64,000 bases of DNA. Source: Shewanella sp. 10N.286.48.A6 (GTDB lineage: Bacteria > Pseudomonadota > Gammaproteobacteria > Enterobacterales > Shewanellaceae). Position 1 is the first letter of the stretch. Each line of letters opens with the position of its first letter. The DNA lies in contig NZ_MCVI01000009.1 of NCBI RefSeq assembly GCF_002873135.1, forward strand, positions 1 to 64,000, given 5' to 3'. A model generated the notes under the pieces. That model saw nothing but the letters and a program-made list of their open reading frames with translations. It made no database searches and was not told the DNA's origin. Position numbers and translations under genes: made by a program. This document shows positions 46,547-54,301 of this stretch, piece by piece.

Positions 46547-46915
46547 TTACATTTCATGGAACCAAGTACGGTGACAGTCAGCACAAATCGGAGCTTTCTT
46601 TTTATGCTCGCTATGACATGCTAAACAGCTTGCGCCTTCGTTATAATGCAAAGACTTGTGTGGGTGTGCTTCTGGTACTGCTAAAATTGATTCATCAATT
46701 TCAATTGTTTCAACAGTGCCATGACATGCCACGCAGGCCTCATCTGTGGTATTCGCTCTTGGTGAACCTTGATGGCAAGCATTACAGCCATCTTGATAAA
46801 GCATCTCGTGGTTCACCCTGCCTTGTGTTTTCCCTTTGACGGTATAAAGCTCACCCGCATTAGCGGTGGCTAAAAACGCAGTAGATAAAAAAGCGACTAG
46901 TAATAATTTTTTCAT
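46547..46915 (-). CDS. periplasmic tetraheme cytochrome c
   Basis: 122 residues; signal peptide 1-20. Four heme motifs: CNACH 44-48, CVACH 61-65, CLACH 97-101 and CADCH 111-115, with free His nearby (HPHKSLHY, HSEH) for bis-His ligation. The layout matches the heme domain of the flavocytochrome c family (FccA, UrdA) and the separate cytochrome subunit of the methacrylate reductase type. It should carry electrons, probably from CymA, to the flavoprotein encoded 11 bases upstream. Envelope electron carrier by family knowledge. Confidence 0.92.
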   Translation of the reverse strand: MKKLLLVAFLSTAFLATANAGELYTVKGKTQGRVNHEMLYQDGCNACHQGSPRANTTDEACVACHGTVETIEIDESILAVPEAHPHKSLHYNEGASCLACHSEHKKKAPICADCHRTWFHEM

Positions 46916-46926
46916 GGTGGTTCAGC

Positions 46927-48438
46927 CTACAAATCAGATTTAACGGTTTCAGAAACGATAATGCCCATTGCTAAGCACTCAAGACATGAGGTCGAACTTA
47001 AGCGAGCTTCACCATGAATGCCGCCAGTTGACTCACCGATGGCATACATTTTTCTAATCGGTTTCATTGACCGACCATCAATCACGCGGCCACCTAAATC
47101 TGTTTTTAATCCGCCCATGCAGTAATGCACTTTTGGCCAAATACGTGACACAACAAATGGTCCTGTTAGTACTTCAGCAGTGTCCATCTTACGGTTGAAT
47201 AACGGATCGTTTCTGTCTACAACATGCTGGTTATATTCAGCAATTGTCTTTTTAAGTTCTGTTACTGAAATATCAAACTTCTCGGCAACGTCATCTAGAG
47301 TGTCCAATTTCCAAGCCATTTCATCGCGTATTGAACGAACAACACGGTCATCGTCTTTGTAGTTTTCGTAATTGAACAATACAATCGGATAAGCTGGACT
47401 GTTGTCTTCGTAACGATTTTTCATAATCGCTTCTGAGCAGGTTTTGCGATCTGCACGCTCATCCATAAAGCGTTTACCGTTTAACACACTGATCGCAGCG
47501 CCTTGATGCCAGCCGATTGATAGTAGGGCATTAGACCAACCAAAACCGCCTTCATCAGGTGAGCCCCAATGACCAGTTTGGATTAAGTTCATGTGAACAG
47601 GTAACGCGCCATTAGCCATTGCAGTTAAGGTGACTTCACCTGTTGCACCGTGGGCATTGGTACAATCTAATGTTGGATCAAGTGATGGGTCGACAACTTG
47701 GCGTAATTCCATATTCTGGGCAAAACCACCGTGGGCGAGAATAACGGCTTTGTTGGCCTTGATATAGATTGTTTTACCGGTTTTAAGATCTGGGTAACGA
47801 TAATTCTGTCTTACCTTCACACCAACGATCTCTTGACCGTTCATAATGAAATCTTCGATGTAATGTTGTAGGCGGTATTCCACGCCTGCTTTTTTACCTG
47901 CTTCGAATAATTTAGTGGTGATATCGCCGCCAGTACCGTGCTGGGTTCTGATTGCACGAGCTTTATTATGGCCACCTACTTGAATGTTAAAACCTTCGCG
48001 GAATTTCACACCGGTTTCGATACATAGGTCATACGAGTCTAATGAACGGTTAGCGATGGTTCTCAGCATATCGTCATTTTGCATGCCTCTGCCTGAGATG
48101 ATTTGGTCTTTAACTAACTCTTCTGGTGAGTCATCGTTAATACCTTGCGCTAATTGAATTGGATTTTGAGGAATAGCTAGCCAACCGCCATTAATTGCAG
48201 AGTTGCCACCAATTACTTGCATTTTCTCTAATACAAGTACGCTGCCAAGTTGTTGCTTTTTGGCATTAATAGCAGCCGATAAGCCAGCAAAACCAGAACC
48301 AACAACGAGAGTATCAACTGATTCATCCCAGTTAATTTCATTGCATTGACTTTGTTGTGCGCTAGCAGGCATTGCTACTGCTAATCCACCGATTGCGGCA
48401 CCAGCGCTTAATTTTAAAAAGTTACGTCTGTTTTGCAT
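46927..48438 (-). CDS. Tat-exported flavoprotein reductase of the fumarate-reductase type
   Basis: 503 residues. A Tat signal (RRNFLK at 4-9, then hydrophobic and PASAQ) sends the folded protein to the periplasm. FAD binding: VVGSGFAGLSAA (GSGFAG 47-52). Fumarate-reductase-type catalytic elements: R331 in DERADRK (proton-donor Arg in FccA), H438 in KVHYCMGG and R479 in GIHGEARL. The segment corresponding to the FccA QxHPT loop reads LIQTGHWGSP, so the substrate pocket differs from fumarate. Reduces an activated C=C bond with electrons from the neighbouring tetraheme cytochrome (inference from family). GCGAGGAAAGATAA precedes the ATG. First gene of the operon. Confidence 0.88.
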   Translation of the reverse strand: MQNRRNFLKLSAGAAIGGLAVAMPASAQQSQCNEINWDESVDTLVVGSGFAGLSAAINAKKQQLGSVLVLEKMQVIGGNSAINGGWLAIPQNPIQLAQGINDDSPEELVKDQIISGRGMQNDDMLRTIANRSLDSYDLCIETGVKFREGFNIQVGGHNKARAIRTQHGTGGDITTKLFEAGKKAGVEYRLQHYIEDFIMNGQEIVGVKVRQNYRYPDLKTGKTIYIKANKAVILAHGGFAQNMELRQVVDPSLDPTLDCTNAHGATGEVTLTAMANGALPVHMNLIQTGHWGSPDEGGFGWSNALLSIGWHQGAAISVLNGKRFMDERADRKTCSEAIMKNRYEDNSPAYPIVLFNYENYKDDDRVVRSIRDEMAWKLDTLDDVAEKFDISVTELKKTIAEYNQHVVDRNDPLFNRKMDTAEVLTGPFVVSRIWPKVHYCMGGLKTDLGGRVIDGRSMKPIRKMYAIGESTGGIHGEARLSSTSCLECLAMGIIVSETVKSDL

Positions 48439-48761
48439 TTATCTTTCCTCGCATTTTGATGCGACTAAGATAAACAAATTGATGCCGTCCAAATTTGAAT
48501 GGCATCACGCTTTTTTTGGGGGGGCAATTTTATTCGTGAAGTGGGTCAAGAACATTGTTCATGAGCTACTGAGTTATCAATGCGTTTTTACGTGAATAAA
48601 CGGGAGTTAATTATCACTATTGAAATAAGATATGAGCTGAATCACAAAGACCAATGAAAAAGCTTAATGAGCGTGAACTTAATCCCGATTATCTACCGAT
48701 GTTATACCTATAAAGAGTAATAAGGATGATAATTGAGTTAATCAAATATTAGGTATGCATT
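48439..48761. promoter_or_regulatory. divergent promoter region of flavoprotein operon and tetR
   Basis: GATGCC (48481-48486) and GGCATC (48501-48506) bound an almost perfect 26-base palindrome whose centre is CAAATTTG; it lies 43-68 bases before the flavoprotein start and is the best TetR operator candidate. Further: the shared 15-base motif at 48525-48539; GAACATTGTTC at 48550-48560; and GAATAAA at 48594-48600 facing TTTATTC at 48529-48535. Confidence 0.6.
48525..48539. promoter_or_regulatory. shared 15-base motif, copy 2 (flavoprotein promoter)
   Basis: CAATTTTATTCGTGA, identical to 43943-43957, located 87-101 bases before the flavoprotein start. Confidence 0.65.
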
Positions 48762-49547
48762 ATGAAATGTCCTACAGAACCATTGACGCAACTTAGATGC
48801 GATCAAATTTTAGATGTTGCCGAAGGCCTAATTGAATCTCAAGGAATAGTGTCATTTAAATTTTCACAAATTGCTAAAGATGTTGGTTGCTCAACAGGCA
48901 CTTTATATAAGTTATTCGAGCGTAAAGAAGATGTATTAGTGTGTTTGTTCTTACGCAGTGCCACCTCTAATTATATGCCATTATTTGTTGAAAAAAATCC
49001 AGAGTTGACGGCGCAAGAAAGATTATTACTGCCTATTTTATTTACTTTTGAAACCATCAAAAGAAGCAAAAGTTTTTTTACGCTAAGATCGGTTTCCGTC
49101 AATGCGATGATTTGGAAACTCGCTAGCGACAATAAAGTAAAGATGTTTAAACAGCGAATTAATTCGTTTTGGCAATGGTTAACTGATGCTGTGAATTTAG
49201 CGATTGAAAATGGCGAATTAGAAGCAACGCCACTGCAAGCTAAGGAGTTGGTTCAGGGAATTACCTTTTATTTAACAGGCTCTCTTACTCAGTTTGAAAG
49301 TAAGCTTATTTCTTCAGAATTTTTATCTGATCAAAGTACCACTTGCTATAGACACCTTTCCAGATTAATGGCGCAATATAATTGGAGAACGCCACTGACT
49401 CAGGAGCTATTTTCTAGTCTTGAATCTAGAACAGCTTCATTTTTTCATAAGAACTACAAAAAGCACCTTACTTGCCGTGCCTGTAAGGACTTATCTGATT
49501 CATTAGATGCGGCCGGCCGTGGTTACTCGGGATGTTCTAACTGTTAA
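48762..49547 (+). CDS. TetR family regulator with C-terminal cysteine pairs
   Basis: 261 residues, longer than the usual ~200. The N-terminal HTH is standard (ILDVAEGLIESQGIVSFKFSQIAKDVGCSTGTLYKLFERKEDVL). A ligand-binding helical domain follows. The last 25 residues are unusual: CRAC (238-241) and CSNC (258-261), two CXXC pairs separated by 16 residues, giving a potential zinc or Fe-S or redox centre. It is divergent from the flavoprotein operon, so local control is likely; the signal could be the substrate, redox state or metal. A perfect inverted repeat overlaps its stop codon. Confidence 0.88.
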   Translation: MKCPTEPLTQLRCDQILDVAEGLIESQGIVSFKFSQIAKDVGCSTGTLYKLFERKEDVLVCLFLRSATSNYMPLFVEKNPELTAQERLLLPILFTFETIKRSKSFFTLRSVSVNAMIWKLASDNKVKMFKQRINSFWQWLTDAVNLAIENGELEATPLQAKELVQGITFYLTGSLTQFESKLISSEFLSDQSTTCYRHLSRLMAQYNWRTPLTQELFSSLESRTASFFHKNYKKHLTCRACKDLSDSLDAAGRGYSGCSNC

Positions 49548-49567
49548 ATTTCTTAACAGTTTTCTTT
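49539..49567 (+). terminator. intrinsic terminator overlapping the tetR stop
   Basis: AACTGTTAA (the TAA is the stop codon) and TTAACAGTT form a 9-bp stem, then TTCTTT. Confidence 0.75.
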
Positions 49568-49590
49568 AAGTATGAGCCGACTAAGCCATG

Positions 49591-50220
49591 TTATTGTGTA
49601 GAATATTTCTGTTTTACTTCTTCAATTAACTTGTTCCATTGCGGGTATTTAGCAAAGCTTTGGGGTAAATCGCCCCAAGGTGATAACGCTTGGTTCATGG
49701 CATTTTCTGAGTGATCAGCGCCTTGGCTTAGTTGATATAAATAGTAAAAAGCCGAGGCGCGATAATTTAACGCACAATGGACTAAAATCGATTTATCGTT
49801 ATTGCGCTCCATGATGCTAATAAACTGCGCTACATCTTCCATGGTGGGTTGCTGCCAGTCGACTTCAATGTTGTGGTAAACCATACCAGCATCTGTGACC
49901 AGTCTATCTTCAGCCGCTAAATAGTTTGAGTTGTCTTTGGGGATCAAATTGATCACCACCTCGACCCCTGAATGTTTAAGTGTCTGAAATTGCGCTGCAG
50001 TAGGCAAGCCTGCAGTAATCACCTGGCTGTTATTGAGCTTGATCGCTTTGATGTTATCAAGCTGACTAGGGTCAATTTGCGCCGCCGCAGGGTTGACTAA
50101 ACTAACGCTTAATAAGCTGCTGGTTACTATTGTCATTAACGCTGCTCCGGTCATGCTGTTTTTAAAAGCCATTAGCGATCTTTTATATTGCATAAGCTGG
50201 CTGTTGAGGCGGTTTTTCAT
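49591..50220 (-). CDS. exported tyrosine/dual-specificity-phosphatase-like protein
   Basis: 209 residues. A long positively charged N terminus (about 28 residues) precedes a hydrophobic segment and AAA-type cleavage site (NPAAAQ). The catalytic loop is HCALNYRAS (C-x5-R, Cys about 148), with an upstream general-acid candidate Asp in VDWQQPTMEDV. This is the bacterial PTP-like family often annotated as beta-lactamase-hydrolase-like. Substrate unknown. AAAAGGATTACTG precedes the ATG. It begins 23 bases after the aldo/keto reductase gene; likely same operon. Confidence 0.8.
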   Translation of the reverse strand: MKNRLNSQLMQYKRSLMAFKNSMTGAALMTIVTSSLLSVSLVNPAAAQIDPSQLDNIKAIKLNNSQVITAGLPTAAQFQTLKHSGVEVVINLIPKDNSNYLAAEDRLVTDAGMVYHNIEVDWQQPTMEDVAQFISIMERNNDKSILVHCALNYRASAFYYLYQLSQGADHSENAMNQALSPWGDLPQSFAKYPQWNKLIEEVKQKYSTQ

Positions 50221-50243
50221 CAGTAATCCTTTTATTTGAGCAG

Positions 50244-51257
50244 TTACTTAAGAATGTCATCAATGGCGGCCAACTCTGCAGCACTAAAGTTGAGATTATC
50301 TAGCGCTGCCACCGAATCCACAACTTGTGCAGGCCGACTTGCACCAATCAAGCAACTGGTTACCGCATCATTGTTAAGGTTCCATGCGATCGCCATTTGC
50401 GCCAATGATTGCTCCCGTGTCAGGGCAAGGGCATTTAATGCCTGCACCTTGGCTATTTTCTCTGGAGTAACATCGTTATCAGCTAAATAAATTTGGTGAG
50501 CTTGGGCTGCGCGCGAGTCTTTGGGAATACCATTGAGGTATTTATCAGTGAGCACACCTTGAGCCAATGGGGAGAATACAATTGAGCCAACGCCTTGATC
50601 TTTTAATACATCAGTTAAGCCATCTTCAATCCAGCGATCAAACATATTGTAGCGTGGCTGGTGGATTAATAATGGCGTGCCCAGCTGTTTTAAGATACTG
50701 ATAGCTTGCTGAGTTTCTGCTGGCTGATAGTTTGAAATGCCCACATACATCGCCCGGCCTGAGCGGACAATATAATCCAGCGCTTGCATGGTTTCTTCAA
50801 TAGGAGTGTCAGGATCCATGCAGTGGTGATAAAAAATATCAAAGTAATCTAACCCAGTACGCTTAAGGCTTTGATCGCAACTGGCGATCAAATATTTTCT
50901 CGAGCCGCCAATACCATAAGGCCCTGGCCACATGTCGTAACCGGCTTTACTGGAAACGATCAGCTCATCTCGATATGGCTTAAAGTCTTGTTTGAAAATA
51001 TCACCAAAGGTGGACTCAGCCGCGCCGTAATGGGGACCATAATTATTGGCTAAATCAAAGTGGGTAATACCGGCATCAAAAGCTGTTTGCAGGATGTTTC
51101 TCGCATTCGATTGGGGGTCTGATGCGCCAAAGTTTTGCCATAAGCCTAATGAAATTTTTGGTAAGCGTATTCCGCTTTTACCACAACGGGCATAAGCCAT
51201 TTTTTGATAACGATCTGAGTTAACTGTGTACTGAGGGTTTGGCTGCTGGGTAATCAT
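50244..51257 (-). CDS. aldo/keto reductase (YghZ-like)
   Basis: 337 residues. Starts YARCGKSGIRLPKISLGLWQNFG; catalytic Asp/Tyr/Lys/His elements are in FDLANNYGPHYGAAES, SSKAGYDMWPGPYG and DYFDIFYHHCMDPDTP; NADPH site at IGASRPAQVVDS. Closest to E. coli YghZ, which reduces L-glyceraldehyde 3-phosphate and methylglyoxal. Role here: detoxification of reactive carbonyls (inference). AGGATGATAA precedes the ATG. Confidence 0.9.
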   Translation of the reverse strand: MITQQPNPQYTVNSDRYQKMAYARCGKSGIRLPKISLGLWQNFGASDPQSNARNILQTAFDAGITHFDLANNYGPHYGAAESTFGDIFKQDFKPYRDELIVSSKAGYDMWPGPYGIGGSRKYLIASCDQSLKRTGLDYFDIFYHHCMDPDTPIEETMQALDYIVRSGRAMYVGISNYQPAETQQAISILKQLGTPLLIHQPRYNMFDRWIEDGLTDVLKDQGVGSIVFSPLAQGVLTDKYLNGIPKDSRAAQAHQIYLADNDVTPEKIAKVQALNALALTREQSLAQMAIAWNLNNDAVTSCLIGASRPAQVVDSVAALDNLNFSAAELAAIDDILK

Positions 51258-51672
51258 TTATCATCCTACAAATGAGTTGTTTGAATTAAGACACTTATTT
51301 TAGTGCTTATGTTAGCGCTGTTTTAAGCAAATATAAGAATACCGCAGGTTGAATAGTTAGTTACTAGATTATTACAGTTAGGCTTTGAATTCATCCTAAA
51401 AGTGAGTTCATGCCAGTTGAGCTTATCTGTCCAAACTGCGTTTGGATTAAGATATCAAGATGCCACCCTATTCTAGCCAAAAGGGGAGCAGCGTGATTCC
51501 CTTTTTGTGAAAATACCTATCTAATTTATCATTAGCTAAATTAGCATTAATTTTAATAAAGACTTATATAACAGGTATTTGTAATACTAGTTTTTTGATG
51601 GAATGTTGGACATTAGCTGCTCTTAATGATAAAAACGTGATCTACATCACATTTGTTGAAGGGAATATAATA
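51258..51672. other. intergenic region with two hairpins and a CRP-type site
   Basis: CCAAAC-TGC-GTTTGG (51431-51445) is a perfect hairpin. CAAAAGGGGA (51478-51487) and TCCCTTTTTG (51498-51507) form a terminator-like stem on the plus strand. Together they could end a small RNA, but no promoter is defined. The CRP-type site near the next gene is listed separately. TATATAA near 51566 could be a -10 element. Confidence 0.4.
51633..51654. promoter_or_regulatory. near-consensus CRP site overlapping the leader
   Basis: The core GTGATCTACATCAC with flanking AAAC and ATTT matches 20 of 22 positions of the E. coli CRP consensus by my count. It ends 18 bases before the ATG of the next gene, so it lies within or next to the ribosome site region. 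Confidence 0.7.
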
Positions 51673-51972
51673 ATGAAAAAAATGACGACTCCACTAATGA
51701 TAGCTACACTGCTTTTCTCCGCCTCAAGTGTCGCTGGAATGAATTCAATTGCACAATGCAATGATTGTTCACCATCCATGGCGTTAGGGGCAGCGACAGA
51801 GTTTGGAAGTGATAGTGTATATGTTGTTGATTTTGTGAACCGTACCGCTAAAAAATATGTTGCTAACAGCAAAGGTAATAAAGTTATTGCCAAGATGAGC
51901 ATTGGCGAAATCACTCACCTAAATCGCAAGTTTGATTATCGTAAAACTTATCTTCATGCTGTTAACCAATAA
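51673..51972 (+). CDS. small exported protein, unknown function
   Basis: 99 residues from the ATG at 51673 (GAAGGGAATATAATA before it). Signal peptide to about residue 22 (SASSVAG). CNDC in the mature N terminus could be a redox pair or metal site. The rest is short beta-type sequence (VYVVDFVNRTAKKYVANSK). No family recognised. A near-consensus CRP site sits just upstream. Confidence 0.6.
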   Translation: MKKMTTPLMIATLLFSASSVAGMNSIAQCNDCSPSMALGAATEFGSDSVYVVDFVNRTAKKYVANSKGNKVIAKMSIGEITHLNRKFDYRKTYLHAVNQ

Positions 51973-52104
51973 TTGAAGCGTTAATTAACTGCTCTTGAGC
52001 ATATGTTAAAGAGCGGTTACAGATGAAGTAATCCCATTATTTTCAAATGATTAGAACTTTAGTTTATTGTGGCTGAATAATCACAATTAAACATGGAGTC
52101 AAAG

Positions 52105-52188
52105 GTGAAAGAATTATTGAGCAATAAAGCTTTTGTGACATTCGTTGCAGGGGCGTTATTGAGTACAATATTAGTTTTTTGGATGTAG
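52105..52188 (+). CDS. candidate 27-residue membrane microprotein
   Basis: A GTG at 52105, with GGAG about 9 bases before it, opens a 27-codon frame: a short charged start, then a hydrophobic stretch (FVTFVAGALLSTILVFWM) ending in TAG. An in-frame ATG at 52093 would give 31 residues. The strong hydrophobic run and ribosome site make it plausible, but at this length there is no other evidence. Confidence 0.4.
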   Translation: MKELLSNKAFVTFVAGALLSTILVFWM

Positions 52189-52234
52189 CTTTAAACTTTG
52201 ATCATTACCTCTGATTTTAGGGGTATTTTAAAGC

Positions 52235-52597
52235 TTACTTTACATCTACAGCATTAGAACAATCATAAGCATTGCCCAATATCGTCACTGAAGTGGTAAA
52301 CGACTGCGGCTTAAGCAAATAAACCGTATTTGCCCCTAGCGTTAATGCTTCATTTCTCAGCTGATTAATCGCCCCTTGAGTTAAATCCTTATTCGAAATA
52401 AACAAGTAATCATACCAATGCCCTTGGGAGCCAATTATTGGCCCTTTTAGTTGGCAATCATCAAGCTGTTGTCCTTGCCATAAAATTTGCACATGTTCGC
52501 TTTGATAATGAGGGACGTTAATACAAGCCGTGAGTCCTATTGGCATGAGTATCATTAATAACCCCATTAATCTGGCACTGCGATTGACTGGATTCAT
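52235..52597 (-). CDS. DUF4156-like lipoprotein
   Basis: 120 residues; lipobox LTAC (Cys about 25). The mature part (VQILWQGQQLDDCQLKGPIIGSQGHWYDYLFISNKDLTQGAINQLRNEALTLGANTVYL) follows the DUF4156 pattern with two further cysteines (CQLKG and YDC). Envelope lipoprotein of unknown function. Confidence 0.7.
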   Translation of the reverse strand: MNPVNRSARLMGLLMILMPIGLTACINVPHYQSEHVQILWQGQQLDDCQLKGPIIGSQGHWYDYLFISNKDLTQGAINQLRNEALTLGANTVYLLKPQSFTTSVTILGNAYDCSNAVDVK

Positions 52598-52763
52598 ATA
52601 GGCCTTAAAAATTTGCTGTTAATTACGCCATGTTCATATAGCAAGTCTATACTTAATCAGCAGCGTAGTAGAGTTAAAGTCAACTTACTTGGTTAAGCTT
52701 CGCTATGCAATCAGCATGTTGGCGTTCACTGTTTCATGAAAGAGTAAACATAGGGATATACAC

Positions 52764-53081
52764 ATGGGTAGCATCAATTTAGCCAATGAAACCGTGATTA
52801 AGTCTACTTTTGCTACTGCGCAAAACGGTGCCTTTAGCGGTGATGGACAACTATATTTGACTGAAACACGGTTATGTTTTGAAGCCTTTAATAAAATCTT
52901 TGAAATGGGTCCTTATGAGATAGACCTTGAGGATATTGTTAGTGTTGAAAAATGTTGGGGGACCGGTGGTGGAGTGTTACCCCTTACCGCAGATGCGATT
53001 AAAGTGGAACTTAAAAACCATCAGTCCTATAAATTTATGGTGGCTGACTCTGCTGAATGGCTGGAGCGATTGAATCGTTAA
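52764..53081 (+). CDS. GRAM-domain-like small protein
   Basis: 105 residues, no signal peptide. GDGQLYLTETRLCFEAFNKIFEMGPYEIDLEDIVSVEKC and DAIKVELKNHQSYKFMVADSAEWLERL fit a single GRAM/PH-like fold, which often binds lipids or peptides. AGGGATATACAC precedes the ATG. A terminator follows. Function unknown. Confidence 0.65.
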   Translation: MGSINLANETVIKSTFATAQNGAFSGDGQLYLTETRLCFEAFNKIFEMGPYEIDLEDIVSVEKCWGTGGGVLPLTADAIKVELKNHQSYKFMVADSAEWLERLNR

Positions 53082-53134
53082 CTCATTACCTTAAGCTATG
53101 TGAGAGCCGCTTACTGATGAATTTAGGGTAATAA

Positions 53135-53163
53135 AAAGCTGAATCATTGATTCAGCTTTTTAG
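53135..53163. terminator. bidirectional intrinsic terminator
   Basis: AAAGCTGAATCA and TGATTCAGCTTT form a long stem with A/T-runs, between the GRAM gene and ppaC, which converge. Confidence 0.87.
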
Positions 53164-53196
53164 TTGGGCGACTCGCTATATTGCTAAAAACGCATA

Positions 53197-54123
53197 TTAA
53201 GCGTTAGCAAATACATCTTGTAGCGATGGCACCACTTGCTTCTTACGGCTTAATACACCGTCTAGCCAGACTCGGCCTTCAACGGTTGCTTTACCGTAGG
53301 CTTTTTCAGTTAAGTCAGCGTCATCTGAAACCACTAACATTTCTGAGCCTTCTTTCATGATATCGGTTAGCAATAATAATACGCTGTGACGGTTACCTTC
53401 AGCTTTCAGCGCTGCGATATCAGCTTCTAAATCAGCTTTGATATCGTCAAATACTGATAAGTCGATAACTTCTAATTGACCGATACCCACTAGGTTACCG
53501 TTCATGTTGAAGTCTTTAAAATCACGCATGACTAAGTCACGTGCTGGCGTACCTTCAACAGCTGATTTAACTTTAAACATTTCCATGCCCACTGCTTTGA
53601 AGTCTTCAATACCGGCAATTTCAGCCAGCGCTTCAACGCAGCGGATATCAGCAGTAGTGCAGGTTGGAGATTTGAAAATCACAGTGTCACTTAAAATAGC
53701 GCACATCATGATGCCAGCAATGTTAGCTGGAATTTCTACTTGGTAGAAATCGTACATCATTTTAATCACTGTGTTACTACAACCTACTGGACGGATCCAG
53801 CACTCAAGCGGAGTAGAAGTGGTTAAGTCACCTAATTTATGGTGATCAACAATACCAACGATGGTCGCTTGGGCAATGTCATCTGGTGCTTGAGTTAATT
53901 CAGAGTGATCAACGATATACACTTCTTCGCCAGCGTAGCTTGTTTTGTACTCTGGTGCTTCAAAACCAAATCTATCAAGGATATAGGCTGTTTCTGGTGA
54001 AAGCTCACCTAAACGTGCTGCAATAGCAGGTTCTTCAATTTGATTTTTTAAGTAAGCAAGTGCGATTGCACCGCAGATTGAATCTGAATCAGGGATCTTA
54101 TGACCCACAACATACATTGCCAT
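53197..54123 (-). CDS. ppaC: manganese-dependent inorganic pyrophosphatase
   Basis: 308 residues, DHH family. VVGHKIPDSDSICGAIAL contains the first metal-binding His/Asp set, IVDHSE the next, and IVGIVDHHKLGD the DHH motif. The C-terminal DHHA2 domain is present, with SRKKQVVPSLQD near the end. Hydrolyses pyrophosphate to two phosphates in the cytoplasm. AGGAGCGTACCAA precedes the ATG. Confidence 0.95.
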   Translation of the reverse strand: MAMYVVGHKIPDSDSICGAIALAYLKNQIEEPAIAARLGELSPETAYILDRFGFEAPEYKTSYAGEEVYIVDHSELTQAPDDIAQATIVGIVDHHKLGDLTTSTPLECWIRPVGCSNTVIKMMYDFYQVEIPANIAGIMMCAILSDTVIFKSPTCTTADIRCVEALAEIAGIEDFKAVGMEMFKVKSAVEGTPARDLVMRDFKDFNMNGNLVGIGQLEVIDLSVFDDIKADLEADIAALKAEGNRHSVLLLLTDIMKEGSEMLVVSDDADLTEKAYGKATVEGRVWLDGVLSRKKQVVPSLQDVFANA

Positions 54124-54189
54124 TTGGTACGCTCCTATAAATTTTCAGCGATTTTAACAAGAAATAACCGCCTGACCAATCTTTACCAA

Positions 54190-54218
54190 TAAAAAAGCCC
54201 CAGAGAAAATTCTGGGGC
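54190..54218 (-). terminator. intrinsic terminator of the desulfurase fusion gene
   Basis: GCCCCAGA and TCTGGGGC with a T-run on the minus-strand side (A-run on plus), between the fusion gene and ppaC. Confidence 0.85.
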
Positions 54219-54301
54219 GATTCAAATCAAGCAATATACACCTTAAGTTGTCAGCAATTGGCTGGTTATTTACTCTGTGGTCAATGTATTCACAATGGCT
54301 G

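Noticed and set aside
46927..48438. Classical fumarate reductase FccA or urocanate reductase UrdA
   Set aside because: Heme domain is encoded separately and the HPT loop is absent; substrate cannot be assigned.
48511..48524. T7-G7 homopolymer tract as a phase-variation switch
   Set aside because: Intergenic, short and single; nothing shows length variation. The G-runs at about 231 and 63072 were rejected for the same reason.
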